Source of the DNA: an uncultured Oscillibacter sp.
GTDB taxonomy: Bacteria; Bacillota; Clostridia; Oscillospirales; Oscillospiraceae
Assembly (NCBI GenBank): GCA_902476875.1
Contig: CABSFC010000035.1
Location: forward strand, 1 to 23,489
DNA length: 23,489 bases
Direction: 5' to 3'
The notes under the pieces were generated by a model. It made no database searches. It was not told the DNA's origin and worked only from the letters and a program-made list of their open reading frames with translations. Below, in pieces: positions 1 through 6,843 of the stretch. Every line of letters starts with the position of its first letter. Position 1 is the stretch's first letter. The position numbers and the translations under genes were made by a program.

Positions 1-21
1 GGGCGGCGGTGTCCGCCGCCC
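1..21 (-). terminator. GC hairpin downstream of the gcvT-glyA fusion
   Basis: A perfect 8-bp inverted repeat (arms at 1-8 and 14-21, 5-base loop) lies 17 bases past the stop codon of the fusion gene. Whether a T tract follows cannot be seen because the window ends. It could be a terminator, or a hairpin between this gene and a following gcv gene. Confidence 0.35.
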
Positions 22-38
22 GGGGCTTTGATAAACGC

Positions 39-2687
39 TTACAGACCGATCTGCGCCAGCAGGCCGCCCATGGCGTCCCGCATCTCCTCATCGTTGAAGC
101 AGTAGCGCATCTCGGTGTGGGCGGCGCGGAGCTTCTCCACATCGCCGGAAATGTCCTTGTTCCGCAGGATGCAGTCCGCCATCAGCTCCGCCAGCTTGTC
201 GAAGTCCTCCTTGCCGAAGCCGAAGCGGGTCATCTCGCCGACGCCCATGCGCAGCGCGCCGGAGGCGGTGAAGCCCTCCTCCTCGGGGGTGGCCTGGTAG
301 TTGACGATGATGTTGTTCTCCTCCAGCCGCTCGGCCACCTCGGGGCCGGTGCCGTAGCCCACGGACACGATGACCTGATGGGTCTCCGTATAGCCGATGG
401 CGGGGTCGCCGGCCACGTTCAGGCCCTGGGCTTTCAGGCTTCTGGCGAAGGACTTGGCGTTTTCAATGACATTCCGCTGGTACTCGTCCTTGAAGGTGTT
501 CATCTCGTAGGCGGCCATCAGCAATCCCAGCTGCGTGCCCAGGTGGTGGTTGGAGACGCTGCCCGGGAAGGCGCGGGACTCGATGGTCTCCCACAGGCCG
601 TACTTCAGCTCCTCCTTCTTATAGTTCACGCCAACCACGCCGCGCTGGGGGCCGAAGAAGGTCTTGTGGGTGGAGCCGGTGACGATCTCCGCGCCCTCCT
701 CGAAGGGCTTCTGGAAGTAGTCGCCCACCAGGCCCAGGACATGGGCCATGTCGTACATAATGGTGGTGGGGATGTTCTGCTCATCCACGAACTGGCGGAT
801 GGCGGCCACGGGCTCCTTGTGGAGCACCATGCTCTTGCCGAAGATGATCAGCTCCGGGCGGTACTTCTCGATGAGCTTTTTGGTCTCCTCCACGTCGATC
901 TTGTAGATGTTGTCCTTGCAGACCGGGAAGTTCACCACGGCGGAGCGCTCGGTGACGGGGTCCACGGTGATGTAGTCGTGGAGGGCGCCCATGGGCTGGG
1001 CGGACAGGTGGCCGCCCTTGATGATGTGGTTGTTCATGACGTAGCCCAGGCGCTGGGGGGTGTGCTTACGGTCCAGGCGGTTCTTCCAGTCCATCAGGGC
1101 GGAGAACACCGCCGTGTTGGACATCTGGCCGCTGGTCACGCGGGTCTCCACCTCGCTGCAGCCCAGATACTGCTTCATCTGCTCCACCAGCAGCCGCTCC
1201 ACCTCGTCGATGAACTTGGTGCCCTGGTAGTAGAACACGTCCTGATCGTAGAAGGACTTGATCTTCTTGTGCTCCGCGTAGCGGAAGGCGGGGTCCGAGG
1301 CACACAGCAGCTGGACGGCACGGCTGGCGCTGTTCTCGGAGGGAATCAGGTTGATGCAGCGCTTCTGGCGCCATGCGTGGTTCTCCGTGGCCTTGCGGAT
1401 CAGCTCCACGGCCCTGGCGGCGCGGTTGCCGTCCTCCGCCGCGTCTTCCGCCTCCTCGGCCTTATAGATGATGGGCCGGGCGAAGGGCGGCGCGTCCACC
1501 CGCATGTGGTAGGGTGGGATCACGGCTTTCAGACGCCGGCCGCGGATGTCCACCTCCACAACGTCGTCCTCCAGCACGTCGCTGGCGATGTAGCACAGGC
1601 CGATGGCCCGCTTGGCGGTGTTGTCCAGGATCTTGGTGGCCAGACCCTCGCCCTCGCTGCGGTAGTAGGGCACCATGGTGCCGCTGGTGACCCAGCCGAT
1701 CTGCTCGCCGCCCCGGTAGATGGGCATCCCCGCCCGCATGACGCCCCGGTCCAGCAGAGTGATGGGCCGGATGCGCCTGGGCAGCACGGCGATGTCGCTG
1801 TAATCCCGGTTCATGATCTTCTTATAGGCGGCGGACTGCCTCTCCAGCGGCTTGCGGCCGATGAAATCGCCCTTCTGCTCCGAGAAGCTGACGGCAAACC
1901 GGGCCAGGGGCACGGAGAAGATGGGCATCTTCTCCCCCGCCGGGTCCACGCCCATCTCATGGCCGTACAGCGGGAAGCCCGCCTCCAGACGGAGGGTGTC
2001 CCGTGCGCCCAAACCGGCGGGCTTGGCGCCCAGCTCGATCAGGCGGTTCCACAGCCACGCGGCTTCGCCGCTCTCCACGTACACCTCGTAGCCCAGGGGC
2101 TCGCCGGTGTAGCCGGTCTTGGCGACCCGGACGGTACGGCCCTCCATGTCCACGGTGTTCAGGGCGTTCTTGGTGGGCTCGGTGACGGCCGCGCCACCGG
2201 TCAGAGTGGTCAAAATCTCCTTGCTCTTAGGGCCCTGCACGGCGATGGAGGCCCAGTCCGCGGTGATGTTGGTGATGGTGCAGTCGTAAGCGCCGATGTA
2301 ACGGTTCAGGTGCTCCAGGTCCTTGTCGGTGTTGGCGGCGTTCACCACCAGAAGGAACCGCTCCTCCTCATAGCGGTAGAGGTAGGCGTCGTCCACGGCG
2401 CCGCCGTCCTCGTCGGGGATGATGCAGTACTGCGCCTGGTTCAGATCCAGGGCCATAACGTTGCTGGACAGAACGTGCTGTAGGAACGCCACCCGCTCCG
2501 GGCCCTCCACCAGCAGACGGCCCATGTGGGACACGTCGAACAGGCTGCAGGCATGGCGGGTGTACAGGTGCTCGGCAATAATGCCGCTGGGGTACTGGAT
2601 GGGCATCTCCCATCCGCCGAAGTCCACCATCTCGGCGCCGGCCGCCACGTGGACATCGTAGAGTTGGGTGCGTTTCAGGTCGCTCAT
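39..2687 (-). CDS. Fused aminomethyltransferase / serine hydroxymethyltransferase (GcvT-GlyA), 882 aa
   Basis: The N-terminal ~400 residues are a complete GcvT, the T-protein of glycine cleavage. It moves the aminomethyl group from lipoyl-GcvH to tetrahydrofolate, releasing ammonia. The region around DD99-100 matches the family's catalytic Asp area. After a charged linker (~405-425) comes a PLP-dependent serine hydroxymethyltransferase domain with SEN (450-452), DMAH (646-649), GSTHKT with the likely PLP lysine K675, and LRMG with R813. The usual YAEGYPGKRYYGG loop is replaced after YAE (470-472) by an unrelated stretch. The ATG at 2687 is chosen because AGGAGG sits at 2698-2703 and the GcvT fold begins there; the reading frame opens 51 codons earlier, inside the riboswitch. 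No stop or frameshift separates the two domains. Glycine and serine conversion would share one folate pool. gcvH and gcvP are not in the window and may lie just left. Confidence is high for both domains, lower for the exact substrate of the GlyA half. Confidence 0.93.
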   Translation of the reverse strand: MSDLKRTQLYDVHVAAGAEMVDFGGWEMPIQYPSGIIAEHLYTRHACSLFDVSHMGRLLVEGPERVAFLQHVLSSNVMALDLNQAQYCIIPDEDGGAVDDAYLYRYEEERFLLVVNAANTDKDLEHLNRYIGAYDCTITNITADWASIAVQGPKSKEILTTLTGGAAVTEPTKNALNTVDMEGRTVRVAKTGYTGEPLGYEVYVESGEAAWLWNRLIELGAKPAGLGARDTLRLEAGFPLYGHEMGVDPAGEKMPIFSVPLARFAVSFSEQKGDFIGRKPLERQSAAYKKIMNRDYSDIAVLPRRIRPITLLDRGVMRAGMPIYRGGEQIGWVTSGTMVPYYRSEGEGLATKILDNTAKRAIGLCYIASDVLEDDVVEVDIRGRRLKAVIPPYHMRVDAPPFARPIIYKAEEAEDAAEDGNRAARAVELIRKATENHAWRQKRCINLIPSENSASRAVQLLCASDPAFRYAEHKKIKSFYDQDVFYYQGTKFIDEVERLLVEQMKQYLGCSEVETRVTSGQMSNTAVFSALMDWKNRLDRKHTPQRLGYVMNNHIIKGGHLSAQPMGALHDYITVDPVTERSAVVNFPVCKDNIYKIDVEETKKLIEKYRPELIIFGKSMVLHKEPVAAIRQFVDEQNIPTTIMYDMAHVLGLVGDYFQKPFEEGAEIVTGSTHKTFFGPQRGVVGVNYKKEELKYGLWETIESRAFPGSVSNHHLGTQLGLLMAAYEMNTFKDEYQRNVIENAKSFARSLKAQGLNVAGDPAIGYTETHQVIVSVGYGTGPEVAERLEENNIIVNYQATPEEEGFTASGALRMGVGEMTRFGFGKEDFDKLAELMADCILRNKDISGDVEKLRAAHTEMRYCFNDEEMRDAMGGLLAQIGL

Positions 2688-2730
2688 AGCTAAAAATCCT
2701 CCTGTTTCATGTTTTTTCGATGAATGGGGA

Positions 2731-2771
2731 TAAAAGCGCGAAAGGCACAAAGTCCCGTGGGACTTTGTGCC
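2731..2771 (-). terminator. Intrinsic terminator, expression platform of the glycine riboswitch
   Basis: A 13-bp perfect inverted repeat (2744-2756 with 2759-2771, 2-base loop) directly follows aptamer 2. Past it the minus strand reads TTTCGCGCTTTTA, an interrupted T tract. The hairpin lies between the aptamers and the gene's ribosome site, so it can gate readthrough. Glycine riboswitches ahead of gcv genes are usually ON switches; that direction is family knowledge, not visible here. Confidence 0.75.
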
Positions 2772-2936
2772 TCCGTTTCGATACCTGAGAGTTTCCCCGG
2801 CAAAGCCGGGTTGCACCTTCGGTGTGCGGCAGCGCCGCACTCTTCGGAGTCTCGTCGTGAACCAGTCCCTTTGCCTGAGAGTTTTCGCATTCCCCTTCGG
2901 CGCTGTATCCTGCTTTTACAGTCTCTCCTGGTTCAG
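2772..2936 (-). promoter_or_regulatory. Tandem (two-aptamer) glycine riboswitch
   Basis: Read on the minus strand, aptamer 1 (about 2859-2936) starts with an outer stem GAACCAG/CTGGTTC. It carries GGAGAGACTG, then GCGCCGAAGGGGAA, then AAACTCTCAGGCAAAGGGAC, which are the glycine aptamer's conserved blocks in the right order. Aptamer 2 (about 2772-2856) repeats the plan with an ACTCCG/CGGAG closing stem, CACCGAAGGTGCAA and GAAACTCTCAGGTA. Two aptamers in series, then a terminator and a gene of glycine catabolism, is the classic arrangement. It fits glycine-induced expression of the fused gcvT-glyA gene. Confidence 0.93.
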
Positions 2937-3018
2937 TCATCCGATCCTGGTATTTAGGCGCGGCTGGCAGCTCGCCGCCCGCCGGCCATTTTAAATTTCC
3001 GCCTGTTGCGTCAGGCCG
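2937..3018 (-). other. Leader start region between yajC and the glycine riboswitch
   Basis: This is 82 bases of non-coding sequence between the yajC stop and aptamer 1. It is GC-rich with a short AT-rich patch (about 2988-2998). I could not find a -35/-10 pair that fits well, so the riboswitch transcript may start from a weak promoter here or be read through from yajC. Confidence 0.4.
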
Positions 3019-3312
3019 TCAGCTCTCCTGAGAGGGCGCCGTCCCCTTTTCAAGGATGGACTGCACCGCATAGATCACGATCTGCATGGTGGTCCCGGTC
3101 TTTGGGTCGATCAGGATCGTGACCGTCTCCCCCTCCCGCCGGACCACCGTGCCGATGATCCCGCCGATGGTGGAGATCTGGTCGCCCGCCGCCACGGAAT
3201 CGTGCATTTCGCGGGTCTGTTTGTTCTTGCGCTTTCCGGGCAGGATCGTGATCACGTACAACAGCACGACCACACCCACGAAATAGATCAGCAGCACCTG
3301 CCACAACTGCAT
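3019..3312 (-). CDS. yajC: YajC, accessory subunit of the Sec translocon
   Basis: This 97-residue protein has one membrane helix near its N-terminus (about 4-24) and a charged turn (GKRKNK). The small cytoplasmic domain that follows carries the family pattern with ISTIGGIIGTVV and a beta-rich tail. YajC associates with SecDF and SecYEG in the membrane. ATG at 3312 has a GAGGAGAG ribosome site upstream; the frame is open further upstream but overlaps the preceding gene and has no family similarity there. It follows the M20 amidohydrolase gene by 41 bases on the same strand and may be cotranscribed. It is not next to secDF or tgt, its common partners. Confidence 0.9.
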   Translation of the reverse strand: MQLWQVLLIYFVGVVVLLYVITILPGKRKNKQTREMHDSVAAGDQISTIGGIIGTVVRREGETVTILIDPKTGTTMQIVIYAVQSILEKGTAPSQES

Positions 3313-3353
3313 CTTGCGCTCTCTCCTCTCAATGCCGTAACAAAAGCCGGATT

Positions 3354-4535
3354 TTATCCGTTCAGGAACTTCTCCACAATGGAGACGAAGACCGCGGGGC
3401 CCTCCCACAGCACGCTCTCGTCCACGTTGAAGCGGGAGTTGTGGTGGGCGATATCCGTGTGGAGCTTCTCATTGGCGGAGCTGAGGAACATGAACACGCC
3501 GGGGACCTTCGCCAGATAATAGGCAAAATCCTCGCCGCCCATGTTGGGATAGGGGACCTGGGTGATGACCTTGTCCTCCCCCAGCACCTCCTTGGCGGCA
3601 TCGGCGGCAAAGGCGGCCATCTCCGCGTCGTTCACCACGGGAGGCGCGCCCCAGTCCATTTCGCACGCGGCGCTGCCACCGAAAGCGGAAGCGGTGGCCT
3701 GGGAGATCTCCCCGATCCGGCGGGCGACCTTCTGGCGGACGTCCTCGTCCAGGGTGCGGATCGTGCCCTCGATGGTGACCTCGCCGGGGATGATGTTGTA
3801 CTGGCTGCCGCCGTGGATGCTGCCGATTGTCACGACCACGGGGACGCAGGCGTTGAACTCCCGGGCGTTGATGGCCTGCAGCGCCAGCACGATGTGGGCG
3901 GCGATGTTCACCGGGTCAACGCCCTTCTCCGGCGTGGAGCCGTGGCAGCCGTTGCCCTGGACCCGGACGATAAACCGGTCAAAGGAGGCCATGCTGCTGC
4001 CCGGCGTGATGATGAAAGTGCCCGTGGGAATGGTCTTGTCGATGATCGTGCCGATGTGTGTGCCGAACACCGCGTCCACGCCGTCAACGGCGCCGTTTTC
4101 CACCATAACCGGCGCGCCCTTGGCAATCTCCTCCGCCGTCTGGAACAGCAGGCGGACAGTGCCCCGCAGCTCCTGCTGGTGGGCCTTCAGGACCTTGGCG
4201 GCACCCAGCAGCATGGAGGTGTGGGCGTCATGGCCGCAGGCATGCATGCAGCCGGGGTGTCTGGAGGCGTACTCCACGCCGGTCTCCTCCGTGATGGGCA
4301 GCGCGTCCATGTCGGCCCGCAGGGCCACTGTCTTCCCGGGCTGGCCGCCCTTGATGGTGGCGATGATGCTGCTGTCCTTGTCGGACAGGACATAGGGGAC
4401 GCCGTACTCGTCCAGCTTGGCGGTGACGAACGCGGCCGTCTGAGGCAGGTCCAGTCCAAGCTCGGGGATCTGATGCAGCTCACGGCGCATCGCCACAAGC
4501 TCTTCCTGCAGGTCTTTACAATCTTTCCACATCAT
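3354..4535 (-). CDS. M20 family amidohydrolase / carboxypeptidase
   Basis: This 393-residue protein has the M20D aminoacylase/amidohydrolase layout: ADMDALPITE (74-83), HACGHDAH (98-105), QTAEE (132-136) and TH at 159-160. Near the C-terminus it has MGGEDFA and HHNSRFNVDE. C100, H102, E136, H160 and a C-terminal His would bind the two metals, and E135 would be the general base. Family members hydrolyse N-acyl amino acids, hippurate-like amides, indoleacetyl-amino acids or short peptides. There is no signal peptide, so it should act in the cytoplasm. ATG at 4535 has AGGAGG 11 bases upstream; a second ATG follows at once. It is third in a unit behind two membrane proteins (56-base gap), which suggests that it processes what they import. 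The exact substrate cannot be read from sequence. Confidence 0.92.
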   Translation of the reverse strand: MMWKDCKDLQEELVAMRRELHQIPELGLDLPQTAAFVTAKLDEYGVPYVLSDKDSSIIATIKGGQPGKTVALRADMDALPITEETGVEYASRHPGCMHACGHDAHTSMLLGAAKVLKAHQQELRGTVRLLFQTAEEIAKGAPVMVENGAVDGVDAVFGTHIGTIIDKTIPTGTFIITPGSSMASFDRFIVRVQGNGCHGSTPEKGVDPVNIAAHIVLALQAINAREFNACVPVVVTIGSIHGGSQYNIIPGEVTIEGTIRTLDEDVRQKVARRIGEISQATASAFGGSAACEMDWGAPPVVNDAEMAAFAADAAKEVLGEDKVITQVPYPNMGGEDFAYYLAKVPGVFMFLSSANEKLHTDIAHHNSRFNVDESVLWEGPAVFVSIVEKFLNG

Positions 4536-4591
4536 AAGATACGATTCCTCCTGATTTTGCGCTTGACACTGTCACACAGGCAGACAAGCAG

Positions 4592-5260
4592 TCAATTCTT
4601 GGACTTCTTCTCCGTGTTGTAGAACACGCGGGCAATACCGACGGTGCCGAACACGGAGCAGACGATGATCAGCCACGCGGGGATGGGGATGAACAGCTTG
4701 CAGATCAGCGGGATGCCCAGGCCAAAGACGGCTACCTTGGGCTTTTTGAGGGCGAAGTTGCCAAACGTGGCGCCGAAGATGGCGGCGGAGGCGTAGGTCT
4801 TGAGGCCCGTATTGATAAAGGTGGGCAGCACGGCCACAACGGCGGCGCCCACGACGGCGGCGGAGGTGGTGGCGATCAGGTTGGTGATGATGGAGCCGCA
4901 GATGGCCATGGTGGAGACGACCTCCGCCTGGATGGTGCCGGCCTCGCTCTTGGTGACGTCCAGCGCCAGGGCGGCGCAGGGCACGCGCATGTTGCCGATG
5001 TTGCCGGACAGGAAGCTCAGATAGGTGCCGGACATGCCCAGGGACGCATAATAGGAGACGGGCTCCACGATGTAAAAGGCGCCGAAAGACAGGGCCGTCA
5101 GGCCCCAGGCGGACAGGACCAGGGAGATGTCCGGCCAGCAGTCATAGGTCATGCACAGATAGATCACCGGGATGAACGCGGTCAGAGCCGCCAGCAGGTT
5201 GGTGGGGCTGCCGATCATAATGCTGTTCTTTTTCCAGGTGGACATGTAGTTGTTATCCAT
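4592..5260 (-). CDS. Polytopic membrane protein of unknown function, partner of the DUF5058 protein
   Basis: I do not recognise a named family with confidence. The 222-residue protein is strongly hydrophobic, with roughly six membrane segments (about 22-38, 44-64, 70-84, 112-150, 160-172, 182-210) and a basic tail. It has small-residue-rich helices (AATTSAAVVGAAVVAVLP-like) typical of transporters, and a GNIGNMRVPC loop with Pro and Cys near residue 90. The ATG at 5260 has GGAGGAGG just upstream. It starts 14 bases after the DUF5058 gene and is followed by the M20 amidohydrolase gene. The tight spacing and similar size of the two membrane proteins suggest that they form a heteromeric permease. 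That is inference. Confidence 0.75.
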   Translation of the reverse strand: MDNNYMSTWKKNSIMIGSPTNLLAALTAFIPVIYLCMTYDCWPDISLVLSAWGLTALSFGAFYIVEPVSYYASLGMSGTYLSFLSGNIGNMRVPCAALALDVTKSEAGTIQAEVVSTMAICGSIITNLIATTSAAVVGAAVVAVLPTFINTGLKTYASAAIFGATFGNFALKKPKVAVFGLGIPLICKLFIPIPAWLIIVCSVFGTVGIARVFYNTEKKSKN

Positions 5261-5274
5261 ACGCTCCTCCTCCC

Positions 5275-5997
5275 TTACGCCGCGACGAAGTCATAGATGA
5301 TGGCGCAGGCGATGCCGATGACCATGGCGATGCCCAGGGAATACTCCGCCAGCTTGGGGTGCTTGGGGACGATGAACCGGCCCAGGGCCATCATGCTCAG
5401 CGCCCCGGTAAGCACCGCGACGGTGGGACCCATGGCGAGGGACGGGCCGGCGACCACCATCTGGTTGGCGTTCAGGTAGCCGAAGATACCGATGGAACAG
5501 GCGGCGGACATCACACCCAGCCAAGTCATATCGCCGCCGCTCATCTTATCCCGCAGCTTCTCCAGCGCGGGGGTGGCAACGCCGGTGACGACCAGCCAGC
5601 CGGCGCCATTCAGCGCCATCGCGAACCAGGAGACAGCGAGCACGGTCAGCGTATACCCCTCGCCGCCCAGCGTCACGCCGGCGGCGGTGGCGCCCATCGT
5701 GGCGGCGGACAGCTCCGTAGCCGCGGCGCCGATGATAGAGAGGCGCAGCCAGGCCATGGGGCCGCCGATTGCGGACATCAGGCCCACCATGACGATAAAC
5801 ACGCCGCAGGCGGGGCCGATCGCGGAGATCAGGCCGATCTTAAAGGCCTGCCGGGGAAGCTGGGGGTCCAGATTGCACGCCTTTGTCGCCTTCTTCGCCT
5901 GACGGACATACAGAATGGCCTGTACCGCAGAGACGATGACGGTAAAACTGCAAAGGACCCAGAAAATAGGAAGATTGGATATTGCCAAATAGTCCAT
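5275..5997 (-). CDS. DUF5058 family membrane protein
   Basis: This 240-residue polytopic membrane protein resembles the DUF5058 family as I remember it: an N-terminal helix (about 8-28), a short basic loop with KKATKAC, then roughly six more hydrophobic segments. Its core is rich in Gly, Ala and Ser (AAATELSAATMGATAAG). No enzyme or ATPase motif is present. It is first in a three-gene unit with a second membrane protein and an M20 amidohydrolase, behind a good promoter (6058-6086). ATG at 5997 has GAAGGAGA upstream. The family has no assigned function that I know of; a role as one subunit of an organic-anion or amide-compound transporter is inferred from its neighbours. Confidence 0.8.
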   Translation of the reverse strand: MDYLAISNLPIFWVLCSFTVIVSAVQAILYVRQAKKATKACNLDPQLPRQAFKIGLISAIGPACGVFIVMVGLMSAIGGPMAWLRLSIIGAAATELSAATMGATAAGVTLGGEGYTLTVLAVSWFAMALNGAGWLVVTGVATPALEKLRDKMSGGDMTWLGVMSAACSIGIFGYLNANQMVVAGPSLAMGPTVAVLTGALSMMALGRFIVPKHPKLAEYSLGIAMVIGIACAIIYDFVAA

Positions 5998-6057
5998 ACG
6001 CTTTCTCCTTCTCTCATTGTTTTTGTTTCGCGTTCATTTGTCTCTAGTGCTGGCACC

Positions 6058-6086
6058 ATTATAATCCAAACCGGGAAAAATAACAA
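6058..6086 (-). promoter_or_regulatory. Sigma-A promoter of the DUF5058/M20 unit
   Basis: On the minus strand TTGTTA (6081-6086) and a perfect TATAAT (6058-6063) are separated by 17 bases. Transcription would start near 6050, leaving a leader of about 53 bases before the ATG at 5997. Confidence 0.75.
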
Positions 6087-6094
6087 TAGAAAAT

Positions 6095-6123
6095 TTCATA
6101 CCCCCCAAAAATAAGCAGGTCAA
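6095..6123 (-). promoter_or_regulatory. Possible second upstream promoter of the DUF5058/M20 unit
   Basis: On the minus strand TTGACC (6118-6123) and TATGAA (6095-6100) are 17 bases apart, with a run of six G at the 3' end of the spacer. It is weaker than the promoter at 6058-6086 and lies only about 37 bases upstream of it. Confidence 0.4.
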
Positions 6124-6175
6124 CCGGCTCAAACAATCCCCCTGACCCCGCCCGTCCCGTGTCCGGCGCCAGAAA

Positions 6176-6224
6176 AGGCAAAAAGGGCAAGGGCGCGAGA
6201 TATCCTCTCTCAGGCGCCCTTGCC
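6176..6224 (-). terminator. Intrinsic terminator at the end of the feo operon
   Basis: An 11-bp perfect stem (6186-6196 with 6214-6224) has a 17-base loop. Past it the minus strand reads CTTTTTGCCTTTT. It lies 97 bases beyond the stop of the last gene of the feo unit. Confidence 0.75.
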
Positions 6225-6321
6225 TTAATGATTGTATTAATTTTACTACGGAGCATACGCAACGTCAATGGTCGAATCCGACAAGAGTTTTTTGTATTTC
6301 TCGGCAAAGTTCTCCGGCATC

Positions 6322-6843
6322 TCACCCGGCGGCCTCCCAGGCCCGGTGCAGCGTTTCCCAGGACGGCATCCCGGCACGCAGGGCCTCCCAGGCGGGCATT
6401 GGAAACCTGGGGCGCCGCCGCAGCTCCGCGAAAGCGCCGTCCAGCGCCGCCATCTCTGACACCGCGTGGCGGCAGTGGTCCGACGCGGCCAGACGCCCCA
6501 GCGTCGTCTTCTCCATGACCCACAGCATGGCGCCCATGGCCGTCCGCCGAAGGCCGGGGACAAACCAGCGGTCGTCCCCCTCCGGCAGGATGGCCAGCAT
6601 CTGCTGGTACTGCATGACGGCGAAGACGGCGTCGTAGCGCACGCCGGAATCCAGTGTATCCGTGATCTCCGGCCGGTCCACGGTGTCGCTCCGCTGGAGA
6701 TAGTGGCGGATCGCCAGACCCCGCTCCTCCAGGTCCCGCTTTCGCTGTCCCCGGGCCAATAGGGTCACATCGTTCCCCGCCCCGCACAGCACATGGGCCA
6801 GATAGCTTCCGATGACCCCCGCGCCATACACCAGCACCTTCAT
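6322..6843 (-). CDS. Shortened ketopantoate reductase-like protein (internal deletion suspected)
   Basis: The N-terminus is a clear Rossmann NAD(P)-binding start of the ketopantoate reductase (PanE/ApbA-like) family: VYGAGVIGS with G7, G9 and G12, then LLARGQR. The family is usually near 300 residues, but this protein has only 173. After DAVFAVMQYQQMLAILP (about 71-87) the sequence passes within a few residues to what looks like the C-terminal part (RLAASDHCRHAVSEM...ALDGAF, PMPAWEALRAGMP). About 120-140 residues, including the catalytic Lys helix of the family, seem to be missing with the frame intact. Its ATG overlaps the stop of the regulator gene (ATGA at 6840-6843), so it is translationally coupled. 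It may be a decayed gene or a shortened protein kept for another role. A sequencing deletion cannot be ruled out. Confidence 0.65.
   Translation of the reverse strand: MKVLVYGAGVIGSYLAHVLCGAGNDVTLLARGQRKRDLEERGLAIRHYLQRSDTVDRPEITDTLDSGVRYDAVFAVMQYQQMLAILPEGDDRWFVPGLRRTAMGAMLWVMEKTTLGRLAASDHCRHAVSEMAALDGAFAELRRRPRFPMPAWEALRAGMPSWETLHRAWEAAG

Larger units (their letters stand above)
5998..6321. other. 324-base intergenic region between the DUF5058 unit and the feo operon
   Basis: No credible gene lies here; open frames through it are out-of-frame continuations of neighbouring genes. It holds a terminator (6181-6224) for the feo operon, two promoter-like pairs for the DUF5058 unit (6058-6086 and 6095-6123), and an AT-rich leader. 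A 97-base stretch (6225-6321) after the ketopantoate reductase-like stop shows nothing else I can name. Confidence 0.7.

Noticed and set aside
9..2483. An 824-codon open frame on the plus strand opposite the gcvT-glyA fusion
   Set aside because: It is the mirror of a well-recognised gene, caused by GC-rich codon use; the protein is dominated by His, Gly, Leu and Val with no family pattern and no ribosome site.
3441..4622. A 393-codon plus-strand frame opposite the M20 amidohydrolase gene
   Set aside because: It mirrors a strong enzyme gene and has no start signal or family motif.
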